This document shows, in pieces, positions 44,782 through 53,202 of a stretch of DNA of 64,000 bases (the first letter of the stretch is position 1; every line of letters starts with the position of its first letter). Source of the stretch: CAYNUJ01 sp964573255 (GTDB taxonomy: Bacteria; Bacteroidota; Ignavibacteria; Ignavibacteriales; Melioribacteraceae); the NCBI GenBank assembly GCA_964573255.1, contig CAZNJB010000017.1:1-64000 (forward strand), read 5' to 3'. The position numbers and the translations under genes are program-made. The notes under the pieces are model-generated. The model had not been told where the DNA came from and did no database searches. It saw nothing but the letters and a program-made list of their open reading frames with translations.

Positions 44782-45202
44782 AACATCTCCGCGAACACAT
44801 GTTCGTATTTGATTGAATGTTTTTGTAGAGCAGTAATCAATTATAATTTAGTCCTGTGCAAAAGTAAATAATTTTAATTGCACATAAAAATAAATTCTTC
44901 GACGGCTTTATTCCGCTTTTTATTCCGATGTAATTTCCGGAATTTTAAGAATTTCCGGAATGATAAAAATAATTGCGAGAATATTGAAAAGTTTATTGCT
45001 CAACAATTTTAACTACTAATAATAATCAATGAATTGATATAAAATTAAGAATATGTAAACAGAATCCCTTGCAACGGATAATTCACCAAAAGACGAACGG
45101 TCGTTCGTGTTTGTTTGGTGAAATATTTAAAAACAAGCTAAATTTCAAATCATTGACGGCTTTTTGTGTGATTATGTCCGGTGAAATAGCAAAATAGAAC
45201 AG
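44782..45202. other. Intergenic region with two TTCCGGAA palindromes
   Basis: About 420 bases upstream of the methyltransferase gene. The only structure seen is a 12-base element AATTTCCGGAAT at 44932-44943 and again at 44950-44961, 18 bases apart from start to start. No coding frame is credible; one antisense frame overlapping the peroxiredoxin end is a shadow. Confidence 0.55.
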
Positions 45203-45236
45203 AAAATAAAAAAGCCGCCTGTATGTTGGCGGCTTT
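45203..45236 (-). terminator. Intrinsic terminator after the peroxiredoxin gene
   Basis: Stem AAAGCCGCC (45211-45219) and GGCGGCTTT (45228-45236) with an 8-base loop, followed on the minus strand by TTTTATTTT. It lies 22 bases past the stop. Its stem is almost that of the terminator at 6725-6745. Confidence 0.9.
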
Positions 45237-45258
45237 CGTTTGGGGAATAATTGGAAAT

Positions 45259-45801
45259 TTATACTTTCAATGTTTCCTGACCGGGTTCCCAGTCGCAAGG
45301 AACTAATTCGCCGGTTTGAAGAGCTTGAAGTACTCTCAATACTTCGTGAACGTTTCTTCCAACTGAAAGATCGTTAACACTAACGTGGCGAATAACACCT
45401 TCAGGATCTACAATGAAAGTTGCTCTATATGCTATCTTTTCTTCAGCTTCCAAAATACCGAGGTCTTCGGCTAATGATTTGGAAGTGTCAGCCAATAAAG
45501 GAAAACGTAAGTCTTTTAAATCCGGATGAGAATTTCTCCATCCTAAATGAACAAACTCACTATCGGTAGAAGCACCTATTAATTCTGTGTTTAACTTTAC
45601 GAATTCATCATAATGATTGTTGAATGATGCAATTTCTGTCGGGCAAACGAAAGTAAAATCTTTTGGATACCAGAACATTACCATCCATTTGCCGGCTTTT
45701 TTGTGATCTTCGCTTGTAATATCAACAAATTCTTTACCATGTTCTAAAGAAACGGTAGCTTTTTTCTTGAATTCTGGGAAGTTTTGACCAACTGTTAACA
45801 T
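45259..45801 (-). CDS. Typical 2-Cys peroxiredoxin (AhpC/Prx family)
   Basis: Reduces hydrogen peroxide and organic peroxides in the cytoplasm. The peroxidatic Cys53 lies in FTFVCPTEI and the resolving Cys169 in LVPCDWEPG near the C-terminus. The catalytic Thr50 and the later Arg (RATFIVDPEG) are present. At 180 residues it matches AhpC in length. The gene is divergent from an oxyR gene, with 112 bases between them that hold a 12-bp inverted repeat, so induction by oxidised OxyR is likely. A terminator follows. No ahpF is adjacent, so the electron donor is unknown (thioredoxin is possible). Confidence 0.95.
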   Translation of the reverse strand: MLTVGQNFPEFKKKATVSLEHGKEFVDITSEDHKKAGKWMVMFWYPKDFTFVCPTEIASFNNHYDEFVKLNTELIGASTDSEFVHLGWRNSHPDLKDLRFPLLADTSKSLAEDLGILEAEEKIAYRATFIVDPEGVIRHVSVNDLSVGRNVHEVLRVLQALQTGELVPCDWEPGQETLKV

Positions 45802-45859
45802 TTTTCACCTCTTATTTGGTTTGAAAATTCATTTTCTTGATAACAAAACTATGACTATA

Positions 45860-45895
45860 TAAATTATAAATCAAATTGATTATATTTATAATTTA
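45860..45895. promoter_or_regulatory. Long inverted repeat between prx and oxyR, candidate OxyR operator
   Basis: A perfect 12-base inverted repeat, TAAATTATAAAT (45860-45871) and ATTTATAATTTA (45884-45895), with a 12-base spacer. The 36-base span is close to the size of a LysR-type tetramer site, and it lies 19 bases before the oxyR start. It does not match the enteric OxyR ATAG-N7-CTAT pattern. The AT-richness of the region weakens the case somewhat. Confidence 0.5.
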
Positions 45896-45913
45896 ATAAA
45901 TATTAGTTATGGA

Positions 45914-46858
45914 ATGAACCTTTCGCAACTCAGATATATAATAGAAGTAAATAATCATAAAAATTTTGCAAGAGCTGCAGAGCATTGTTATGTTACTCAG
46001 CCAACTTTGAGCATGCAGATAAGCAAGCTGGAAAATGAACTGGGTGTGCTCATTTTCGATAGAAGTCGTCAGCCTGTCATTCCTACCCAAATAGGGGAGA
46101 AAATAATTGAACAGGCACAAATTATTTTACGCGAAGTAGAGCGAATTGACGAAATAATAATTGAAGAAAAAGGGGAATTGATCGGTGAATTCAGATTGGG
46201 AATAATACCGACAATCGCGCCTTATCTTCTTCCGTTATTCCTGGAAAAATTTGTTAACCGTTACCCTAAGATAAACTTGGTTGTGGACGAAAGTCAAACT
46301 ACTGAAATTGTCGAAAATTTGCGGCGGGGAGATTTAGATGCCGGAATTCTCGCTACACCTTTGAAAATGGATGACATCAAGGAATCGGTTCTATATTACG
46401 AACCATTTACGGCATATGTTTCGAGGCAGCATCCATTCTATTATCAAAAATCGGTTAAGAGTACCGATTTGAGATTAAATGATATTTGGCTGCTTAAAGA
46501 TGGTCATTGTTTCCGTGATCATATAGTTAAGCTCTGCGAAGCATACGGCAAAAAAGATAACTTAAGATCTCTTCCGGTCTACTTCGAAGGCGGTTCTTTG
46601 GAAACATTAATGAAATTAGTAGAGAACAATTACGGTATGACGCTGCTGCCTTATTTAGCTTCTCTTCAATTGGACGAAGAGAAAAGAAAACTAAACCGCG
46701 AATTTGAGGAGCCGGTTCCTTACAGGGAAATCAGTGTGGTTTATCACAGGTCGCACTTAAAGAAAAAAATAATTGAGGAATTAAAAAGTGAAATAATTTC
46801 CAGTCTTCCGGAAGGAATCGGTTTGGAAAAGCCTGCTGCTTTAATTGAATGGAAATAA
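45914..46858 (+). CDS. oxyR: Peroxide-responsive LysR-family regulator OxyR
   Basis: A 314-residue LysR-type regulator. The helix-turn-helix covers about 18-37 (NFARAAEHCYVTQPTLSMQI in outline). In the effector domain the redox pair is Cys199 and Cys208 within DGHCFRDHIVKLC, identical in number and spacing to the disulphide-forming pair of E. coli OxyR, so it should sense H2O2 directly. It is divergent from a peroxiredoxin gene, its expected target, and probably controls its own expression. The start at 45914 has a weak ribosome-binding site (GGAATG). A GroES-like gene follows after 62 bases. Confidence 0.95.
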   Translation: MNLSQLRYIIEVNNHKNFARAAEHCYVTQPTLSMQISKLENELGVLIFDRSRQPVIPTQIGEKIIEQAQIILREVERIDEIIIEEKGELIGEFRLGIIPTIAPYLLPLFLEKFVNRYPKINLVVDESQTTEIVENLRRGDLDAGILATPLKMDDIKESVLYYEPFTAYVSRQHPFYYQKSVKSTDLRLNDIWLLKDGHCFRDHIVKLCEAYGKKDNLRSLPVYFEGGSLETLMKLVENNYGMTLLPYLASLQLDEEKRKLNREFEEPVPYREISVVYHRSHLKKKIIEELKSEIISSLPEGIGLEKPAALIEWK

Positions 46859-46920
46859 AAAGGTAATTCATTTATCCCTTTATTAATTTTGCAATGTGAA
46901 TATTTAATTACGAGGATGAT

Positions 46921-47283
46921 ATGATAAAGACAGAGAAGATAATTGTGGTTGGGGATAAGGTTTTAATACGCCCCCAGGATAGGACTGAAAAAACGACAAG
47001 CGGCTTATATTTGCCACCTAATGTTAAAGAAAGGGAAAAAGTTCATTCCGGTTATGTTATTAAGGTTGGTCCGGGTTATCCAATTGCAAATCCGGCAGAC
47101 GATAACGAACCTTGGAAACAGGAAAAGGAAACTAAATATATTCCTCTGCAAGCTGAAGAGGGTGATTATGCTTTATTTCTAAAAAGAGATGCGGTTGAGA
47201 TTGAACTCGACGGTGAAAAGTTGGTGATTGTTCCGCAGCATTCCATTTTGTTATTGCTCAGGGACGAAGAGTTGTTTAATTAA
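46921..47283 (+). CDS. GroES-like co-chaperonin (Cpn10 family), no GroEL adjacent
   Basis: A 120-residue protein of the Cpn10 family. VVGDKVLIRPQDRTEKTTSGLYLPPNVKE gives the core DKVLIRP and the mobile-loop segment TTSGLYLP, and VKVGPGYP-like VIKVGPG follows. It is longer than GroES (about 97), with an insert of about 20 residues (NPADDNEPWKQEKETKYIP) where GroES has its roof loop. No groL lies nearby, so this is probably an extra, divergent copy. It has an RBS (GAGGAT) and lies downstream of oxyR on the same strand, so redox control is possible. Whether it binds GroEL is unknown. Confidence 0.85.
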   Translation: MIKTEKIIVVGDKVLIRPQDRTEKTTSGLYLPPNVKEREKVHSGYVIKVGPGYPIANPADDNEPWKQEKETKYIPLQAEEGDYALFLKRDAVEIELDGEKLVIVPQHSILLLLRDEELFN

Positions 47284-47294
47284 GGAGAAAGTAA

Positions 47295-48902
47295 TTGGAA
47301 AAAGAATTTTTACAATTTGTTGAAGAATATGAAAGTTTTATATCGCCTCTGGAAAAGGAGTTCAATCAAACGTATTTTGACGCTTCTATTGAAGGAAAAG
47401 AAGAGCTATACAAAAAAGCTGCAGAATTAGAGCTGAAAATTTCCGGTTATCTTGCAGACAAAGAACGTTTTCAGTTCATTAAAGAGGTGAAGGAAAGCGG
47501 CTCTTTGCAAGAACAGATTACAAAGAGGTTATGCGATCAACTTTATAATTCATTTGCGGCTAACCAGTATTCTAAAGAACTCTTGGAAGAGATTGTTGAA
47601 TTATCAAATAAATTGGAAGAGCGTTACGCTACTTTCCGCGCAGAATTAAACGGTTCTAAAATAACAGATAATCAAATTGATGATACGTTAAAGAATACTA
47701 ATGATTCGGAAGAAGCAGAAGCCTATTGGAAAGCAAGTAAGCAAATTGGCGCGGAAGTAAGGGAGAATGTACTTAAATTAGTTAAGCTCAGGAATAGAGC
47801 GGCGGTAGAATTAGGATATAAAAATTATCATGAAATGAGTCTTAAACTTTCGGAGTTGGAGCCGGAGTTTTTGGATAGATTGTTTGACGATTTGGATAAG
47901 AAAATAAGTCCGGCATTCACGGACTTGAAGGCTTTGATAGACGAAAAGCAGTCGAAAAAATTCAAGATTAAAAAAGAAGAATTAATGCCATGGCATTATG
48001 GCGATAGATTTTTTCAGAGTGGTCCGGAAATTTTCAGCGTTGATTTCGATCCCTATTTTGAGAATGAAAATATCGAAGAACTTACAAAAAAATATTTCAA
48101 CGGTATTTCATTACCGATTGACGATTTAATAGTAAAAAGTGATCTCTATGAAAAGGAAGGGAAATATCAGCATGCCTATTGTATGGATGTTGACCGGAAC
48201 GGAGATGTTAGAGTAGTTTGCAATATAAAACCAAATCATCGTTGGATGAGCACAATGCTGCACGAATTCGGTCATGCCGTGTACGATAAATTCATATCAA
48301 AGAATTTACCTTGGACGCTTCGTCAGCCTTCGCACATATTTACCACGGAAGCAATAGCCATGTTATTTGGCAGATTTGCATCTTTCCCGAGTTGGATAAA
48401 AAATGAAACCGAGAAGCAGTTGGCGAACGAAGGTGAAATTCAGAGTGAAAGTTTCAAGAGTTTACGCGCAGAGCAGCTGATTTTTTCCAGATGGGTGCAG
48501 GTTGTTTATAGATTCGAAAAAGAGCTTTATTCCAATCCTGATCAAGACTTAAATTTAGTATGGAAAGGGTTGGTTGAAAAGTATCAATTAATTAAATATC
48601 CGGAAAAAAGGGATGAGCCGGATTGGGCGGCAAAGATTCACATCGCTCTTTATCCCGCTTATTACCAAAATTATATGCTGGGTGAATTACTCGCTTCGCA
48701 ATTATATTATTTCATCAAAGAAAAAGTATTATCGTCCGAAGAACCTTATGATGCATTTAATAACCGTAAGGAAGCGGGTGATTATTTGAAAAATCTTTTC
48801 TTTTTATACGGTTCCCTTTACCATTGGAATGAATTAATCGAAAAAGCGACAGGCGAAAAGTTAAACACCGATTATTACATCAATCAATTCGTAAAGAATT
48901 AA
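47295..48902 (+). CDS. Zinc metallopeptidase of the M3/M2 type (gluzincin)
   Basis: A 535-residue cytoplasmic peptidase. The zinc site is HEFGH (323-327) with the third ligand Glu352 in TEAIAM, the gluzincin arrangement of M3 oligopeptidases and M2 dipeptidases. CMDVDRNGDVRVVCNIKPN before the site, given here by its core DRNGDVRV, is also conserved in this branch. It has no signal peptide. The start is a TTG at 47295, with GGAG 7 bases upstream; no ATG fits. It follows the GroES-like gene after 11 bases and is probably cotranscribed. It should degrade short peptides. Confidence 0.9.
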   Translation: MEKEFLQFVEEYESFISPLEKEFNQTYFDASIEGKEELYKKAAELELKISGYLADKERFQFIKEVKESGSLQEQITKRLCDQLYNSFAANQYSKELLEEIVELSNKLEERYATFRAELNGSKITDNQIDDTLKNTNDSEEAEAYWKASKQIGAEVRENVLKLVKLRNRAAVELGYKNYHEMSLKLSELEPEFLDRLFDDLDKKISPAFTDLKALIDEKQSKKFKIKKEELMPWHYGDRFFQSGPEIFSVDFDPYFENENIEELTKKYFNGISLPIDDLIVKSDLYEKEGKYQHAYCMDVDRNGDVRVVCNIKPNHRWMSTMLHEFGHAVYDKFISKNLPWTLRQPSHIFTTEAIAMLFGRFASFPSWIKNETEKQLANEGEIQSESFKSLRAEQLIFSRWVQVVYRFEKELYSNPDQDLNLVWKGLVEKYQLIKYPEKRDEPDWAAKIHIALYPAYYQNYMLGELLASQLYYFIKEKVLSSEEPYDAFNNRKEAGDYLKNLFFLYGSLYHWNELIEKATGEKLNTDYYINQFVKN

Positions 48903-48972
48903 ATTTTATTTATTAGAACCTTTTCCGGTTTTTGATTGTAGTATTTATTTAATTTTATTAAGAAAGGAACCA

Positions 48973-50226
48973 ATGCGAAAGTTTCTCCTATCATTATTGA
49001 TAAGTTGTTCCGTGATACAGGCACAGGCAAAATTGTTGATTTATATGGACCTGCAACAGACGGATCATTTGAAAGCTTACGGAATAACATTCAACGCATT
49101 AAAGGAGGGATATAAAGCCGATTGGCTGCTCAATTACCGCGGCGGTTCTTTTATGATTGATTATTCTCCGCAGTTAGCTTCCAAATGTAGATTGAAAGGA
49201 GTTGCTTTTGATGCAATAAGTGGAACTGAAGCCGTTGATATTTATGCCTATGTTCAGAGTGATGAAGTGAATATGGATGTAATCCGTCTTGAAAAAGCAC
49301 CGAAGATAGCGGTTTACGTGCCGCCGGGATTCCAGCCATGGGATGATGCTGTTACGCTTGCATTTGAATATGCTGAAGTGGAATACGATAAGGTGTGGAT
49401 AGATGAAATCCTTAACGGAAAATTAAATGAATACGATTGGCTTCATTTGCATCACGAGGATTTTACGGGGCAGTACGGTAAATTTTATGCAAGTTTTAGC
49501 GGAGCCCAATGGTACAGGGAGCAACAAATGCTTTTCGAGAATGAAGCAAAGAAAATGGGTTACGCAAAAGTATCCGAAATGGAAAAAGCCGTTGCTTTAG
49601 AGATTAAAAGTTTTATTTCCCGCGGCGGTTTTCTGTTTGCAATGTGTTCGGCTACAGATTCATACGATATAGCTCTTTCGGCAATAGGAGTGGATATAGT
49701 CGATAAAATGTACGACGGGGATGCACCGGATCCAGATGCCCAAAACAGGTTGAATTTTAACAACACACTTGCATTCGAAAATTTTAAGTTGGAAATGAAT
49801 CCCCTTGTTTATGAATACAGCAATATTGATATTCAGCCGTTGGAAGTGGGAAATTTCAAAAATGATTATTTCACATTGTTCGAGTTCTCGGCTAAATACG
49901 ATCCTGTTCCTACAATGTTAACACAGAATCACGTTAACGTAATACGCGGATTTATGGGGCAAACTACAATGTTCCGAAAAGAAACTATTAAAAAATCTGT
50001 GGTTATACTTGCGCAAAGGGAAGGAACGGATCAGGTGAAATACATACACGGTAATTACGGCAGGGGAACGTTTACATTTTACGGCGGACACGATCCGGAA
50101 GATTATCAGCATGCCGTTGGCGACCCGCCCACGGATCTGAGTTTGTTTAAGAATTCTCCCGGTTACCGTTTAATATTAAATAATATTCTCTATCCTGCTG
50201 CAAAAAAGAAAAAACAAAAAACGTAA
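48973..50226 (+). CDS. Exported protein of unknown function, GATase1/ThuA-like features
   Basis: A 417-residue protein with a signal peptide (about 1-19, MRKFLLSLLISCSVIQAQA). The family is frequent in Bacteroidota-type genomes and is often labelled asparagine synthetase B, but neither the N-terminal Cys nor the PP-loop of that enzyme is seen. The middle, DYDWLHLHHEDFTGQY-like (about 156-171) and FISRGGFLFAMCSATDSYD (about 215-233, core GGFLFAMCSA), resembles the nucleophile elbow of class-I glutamine-amidotransferase-like proteins, and YGGHDPEDY near 377 may supply a His. An enzymatic role is possible and unproven. It may form a unit with the FAH gene 50 bases downstream. Confidence 0.7.
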   Translation: MRKFLLSLLISCSVIQAQAKLLIYMDLQQTDHLKAYGITFNALKEGYKADWLLNYRGGSFMIDYSPQLASKCRLKGVAFDAISGTEAVDIYAYVQSDEVNMDVIRLEKAPKIAVYVPPGFQPWDDAVTLAFEYAEVEYDKVWIDEILNGKLNEYDWLHLHHEDFTGQYGKFYASFSGAQWYREQQMLFENEAKKMGYAKVSEMEKAVALEIKSFISRGGFLFAMCSATDSYDIALSAIGVDIVDKMYDGDAPDPDAQNRLNFNNTLAFENFKLEMNPLVYEYSNIDIQPLEVGNFKNDYFTLFEFSAKYDPVPTMLTQNHVNVIRGFMGQTTMFRKETIKKSVVILAQREGTDQVKYIHGNYGRGTFTFYGGHDPEDYQHAVGDPPTDLSLFKNSPGYRLILNNILYPAAKKKKQKT

Positions 50227-50276
50227 ATTTATTGTAACCTATTTTAATTATTCACATCTTACTTTTTGGAGTTTAT

Positions 50277-50933
50277 ATGGGTAATATATTTTTAAAAGAT
50301 AAAGAAGAAAATGTAAGAGTCGGTAAAATTGTTTGCGTTGGAAGAAACTATGCAAAGCATATTGCCGAACTTGGAAACGAGACGCCAAAGTTTCCGCTTA
50401 TCTTTTTAAAACCGTCTTCGGTAATGATTCATTCGGGAGAGGCTGTTTATCATCCCGACTATTCAAATAACATGCATTATGAAACGGAGTTGGTTCTTTT
50501 AATAGGTAAATATTTAAAGAACGCCGATGATCAAAGCGCGGAAGAGGCTATTGCCGGATACGGTGTGGGTCTCGATATGACGCTGCGTGATTTGCAAAAT
50601 GAATACAGAGAGAAAGGAGATCCTTGGACATTAGCGAAAGTATTCGACGGTTCTGCAGTGGTTTCCGATTTTATTTCAAAGGAAAGTCATCGATTAACGC
50701 TTGATGAAAAAATAACGCTTACTCAAAACGGTGAATTAAAGCAGAAATCGGAATTAAAAAATATGATTTTCAAGCCTGCAGAAATTGTAAAATATATTTC
50801 GCATAAAATGACGCTTGAAGAAGGCGACTTGATTTTTACAGGTACACCGGAAGGTGTCGGTAAAGTTGAACGTGGTGATAAATTAGTCGCAAAAATTACT
50901 AATATTGGTATAATTGAAACTGAAATTAAGTAG
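50277..50933 (+). CDS. Fumarylacetoacetate hydrolase-family protein (YcgM-like)
   Basis: A 218-residue enzyme of the FAH fold, related to acylpyruvases and oxaloacetate decarboxylases. IVCVGRNYAKHIAELG (about 18-33) is the conserved start; metal ligands come from HYETELVLLIG (about 69-79, two Glu) and an Asp in DMTLRDLQ (about 100). FTGTPEGVG near 200 is the final motif. At this length it corresponds to the single-domain YcgM/FAHD1 group, which hydrolyses acylpyruvates or decarboxylates oxaloacetate. A rhodanese lipoprotein gene follows 9 bases later with an AGGTG site. Confidence 0.92.
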   Translation: MGNIFLKDKEENVRVGKIVCVGRNYAKHIAELGNETPKFPLIFLKPSSVMIHSGEAVYHPDYSNNMHYETELVLLIGKYLKNADDQSAEEAIAGYGVGLDMTLRDLQNEYREKGDPWTLAKVFDGSAVVSDFISKESHRLTLDEKITLTQNGELKQKSELKNMIFKPAEIVKYISHKMTLEEGDLIFTGTPEGVGKVERGDKLVAKITNIGIIETEIK

Positions 50934-50942
50934 AGGTGAAAA

Positions 50943-51323
50943 ATGAAAAAATTACTATCAATTCTTTTTGTTGTATTGTTTGTTTCAGTTGGATGTGCTC
51001 AGCAGCATGAATTTAAAAATATAACGGTTGAAGAACTGCAGAAAGAGATGCAGACAGATTCAACACTCGTAGTTTTAGATGTGAGAACTCCTGCTGAATT
51101 AACAGGTCCACTCGGAAAAATTGACGGTGTGATAAATATTCCGGTTCAGGTTTTGGAGCAAAAAGTTGATGAATTGGAAAAATATAAAGACAGAAAGATT
51201 GCTGTTATTTGTCGTTCGGGTAATAGATCCAGAATGGGAACCGAAATTCTATTGAAACATGGATTTAACGCTGTAAATGTTTTAGGAGGGATGAAAGCTT
51301 ACAGCAAAATGATGAAAAAATAA
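50943..51323 (+). CDS. Rhodanese-like lipoprotein
   Basis: A 126-residue single-domain sulphurtransferase exported as a lipoprotein. The lipobox is VSVGC with Cys18. The rhodanese domain has VVLDVRTPAELTG (about 43-55) and the catalytic Cys90 in ICRSGNRSRM, a loop of six residues as in active sulphurtransferases. It would bind persulphide in the periplasm. It follows the FAH gene after 9 bases and is closed by a strong terminator. Confidence 0.92.
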   Translation: MKKLLSILFVVLFVSVGCAQQHEFKNITVEELQKEMQTDSTLVVLDVRTPAELTGPLGKIDGVINIPVQVLEQKVDELEKYKDRKIAVICRSGNRSRMGTEILLKHGFNAVNVLGGMKAYSKMMKK

Positions 51324-51331
51324 TTTTATTT

Positions 51332-51369
51332 ATCCGGCGTTAATCTTAAATTAGCGCCGGATTTTTTTA
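51332..51369 (+). terminator. Intrinsic terminator after the rhodanese gene
   Basis: Stem ATCCGGCG (51332-51339) with CGCCGGAT (51355-51362), extended inward by four further pairs, followed by TTTTTT. It lies 8 bases after the stop codon. Confidence 0.9.
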
Positions 51370-51392
51370 TTTATTGAAGTAGATTTTAGCCT

Positions 51393-52199
51393 ATGAAATT
51401 TCTTGTATTCTCATTCCTTTTATGCGGAATTGTTTGCTGCGGTGGTGACGAAACCCCAAAGAGTCACATACAATTTATAGAAAGCCATAAACTTGAAATT
51501 CCTGAACCGAGCGGAATAACCTTCGATCACTCTGATAGCACCCTTTGGATTGTCAGTGATGAAAACAGCACGGTATATAAAACCGATTTACAAGGTAATA
51601 TCATTTCTTCGTTCAAGGTTGACGGTGAAGATTTAGAGGGAATTACAACTCTTCAGCAAAGTTATTTAGCCGTTATATTGGAACGGGTAAGGGAAATACT
51701 TTATCTAAAAAGAGACGGAACTTTATACGCCAGAAGAAAAACATATCTAACAGGTTTGCTGAATAATGGTTTGGAGGGTATTGGATATTCCAATAAAGAG
51801 CATCTCTTTTATGTAGTTAATGAAAAGAATCCAAGGATATTAATCGGTTATAGCGATTCGGTAAACGAGCAGTTTAGGGATACATTAAAGTTTGCGAGTG
51901 ATTTTTCGGGTGTTTATTACGACGATGAAGAGGAAATGCTCTGGATTGTAAGCGATGAAGCTTCAACTTTATTCTTATTGAATAAGGAAAGAGAAGTGAT
52001 TGGCGCTTATCCGTTGGGAATAAAGCAGCTCGAAGGTGTGGCTTATGATCGCAATACTAAAAGGCTGTATCTGGTAAGCGATTTAAACGAAAAATTATAT
52101 GTTTATGAATTGATCAATAAACCGAGCATGGAGAAAAAACATACTGAAGCCGGGGAAAGCGAAGGCGGTGAAGAAGGGGAAGAAAAAAGCGAGCATTAA
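51393..52199 (+). CDS. SdiA-regulated-type beta-propeller lipoprotein
   Basis: A 268-residue exported protein. The signal ends in a Cys-rich lipobox (CGIVCCGG). The body repeats a pattern of the SdiA-regulated/phytase-like propeller: EPSGITFDHSDSTLWIVSDE (core SGITFD), NNGLEGIGYSN, FSGVYYDDEEEMLWIVSDE (core SGVYYD) and LEGVAYDRNTKRLYLVSD (core EGVAYD). The last 25 residues are acidic and disordered. Family members occur at the cell surface; a role in binding Ca2+ or ligands is not established. It converges on the BtuF-like gene. Confidence 0.85.
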   Translation: MKFLVFSFLLCGIVCCGGDETPKSHIQFIESHKLEIPEPSGITFDHSDSTLWIVSDENSTVYKTDLQGNIISSFKVDGEDLEGITTLQQSYLAVILERVREILYLKRDGTLYARRKTYLTGLLNNGLEGIGYSNKEHLFYVVNEKNPRILIGYSDSVNEQFRDTLKFASDFSGVYYDDEEEMLWIVSDEASTLFLLNKEREVIGAYPLGIKQLEGVAYDRNTKRLYLVSDLNEKLYVYELINKPSMEKKHTEAGESEGGEEGEEKSEH

Positions 52200-52224
52200 T
52201 TCTTTCCTCTATCTCAATTTATCT

Positions 52225-53118
52225 TCAACGGTTATTCAGTACCTCTCCGATTTTTTTGTTTAGTTCAATTAATGCGGTTAAGAACCGGGGTCCCGGACGG
52301 AAATATAAATCGGGATCGACAGTCAATACACCGTTATTTTTAATGGCTTTTAGATTTTTCCATTCCGGATAAACATCCAGTAAATTATCAATACTAAAAT
52401 CATTTTCGTATGTGAAAATCATTATCTCCGGATCGATCAGCAATAATTTTTCCCTGTTGAAAACTGGGTAATTCATCGGAGATCCCGCTGCGATATTCTG
52501 CAATCCACAGCCGACTAAAAATTCATTCATAAATGTGTTTTCACCGCAAAGCATTAAAGGAGTGATGGATACTGCGAACATTGCTTTTTTTTCCGTTCTT
52601 AATTTACCCTCCGAAATAACTTTCTCGTATTTTCTGTCCCAATCGGATATTATACTGTCGGCTAAATCATTTTTATTAAATATAAACGCAATATCCTTCA
52701 GCGTTTTTTTTATTCCTTCGTAATTCCGCGGGTTGGATACAAAAATTTTATAACCTAAGGATTTCAGTTTTTCGTAACTCTCTTTGGCATTCCCTTCTAC
52801 TGTAATAAAAATAAGATCCGGATTAAGATTAACTATCTTTTCATAATCTACGGAAATCATATCCCCGACCTTTGTTTTATTCTTTGCCTCATCGGGGTAA
52901 TTGCAATAAACGGTGTTTGCTATAAGTTTGTCTTCGAGATTAAGGGCGTAAATAAATTCGGTAAGATTCGGAGCCAGCGTGATAACTTTTTGCGGGATTT
53001 TTTCAAAAGAGAATTCCACACCGAGATCATCGGTAACTTTCAAATTATTCGATGCAGTTTTCTCATGTTGTTGATTGCATGCAAACAAGAAAATTAATAG
53101 AAGAAGTGAAAAACGCAT
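52225..53118 (-). CDS. ABC-transporter substrate-binding lipoprotein, BtuF/FecB-like
   Basis: A 297-residue periplasmic binding protein. The lipobox LIFLFAC sets Cys14 as the lipidated residue. The class III binding fold is seen in VTDDLGVEFSFEKIPQKVITLAP (core PQKVITLAPNLTEF, about 45-58), KVGDMISVDYEKIVNLNPDLIF (core NPDLIF, about 110) and the long linking helix near 150. Such proteins deliver cobalamin, haem or iron chelates to an ABC importer. No permease or ATPase is adjacent, so the transporter lies elsewhere. The substrate is unresolved; corrinoid is likely from the BtuF-like start. Confidence 0.88.
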   Translation of the reverse strand: MRFSLLLLIFLFACNQQHEKTASNNLKVTDDLGVEFSFEKIPQKVITLAPNLTEFIYALNLEDKLIANTVYCNYPDEAKNKTKVGDMISVDYEKIVNLNPDLIFITVEGNAKESYEKLKSLGYKIFVSNPRNYEGIKKTLKDIAFIFNKNDLADSIISDWDRKYEKVISEGKLRTEKKAMFAVSITPLMLCGENTFMNEFLVGCGLQNIAAGSPMNYPVFNREKLLLIDPEIMIFTYENDFSIDNLLDVYPEWKNLKAIKNNGVLTVDPDLYFRPGPRFLTALIELNKKIGEVLNNR

Positions 53119-53202
53119 TTAAAACCCGTAAAAAGTGATAGAAATTAAGTTTAAATATAATCTTTATTTTGAAATATTTTTCGAAAGACGTATTTTTGCG
53201 GT

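Noticed and set aside
45802..45913. Enteric OxyR site (ATAG-N7-CTAT repeats) before oxyR
   Set aside because: GATAACAAAACTATG at 45839-45853 has the wrong spacing (5 instead of 7), so only the 12-bp inverted repeat was kept.
48973..50226. Asparagine synthetase B as the product
   Set aside because: No N-terminal nucleophile Cys, no PP-loop and an export signal is present, so the common label was not used.
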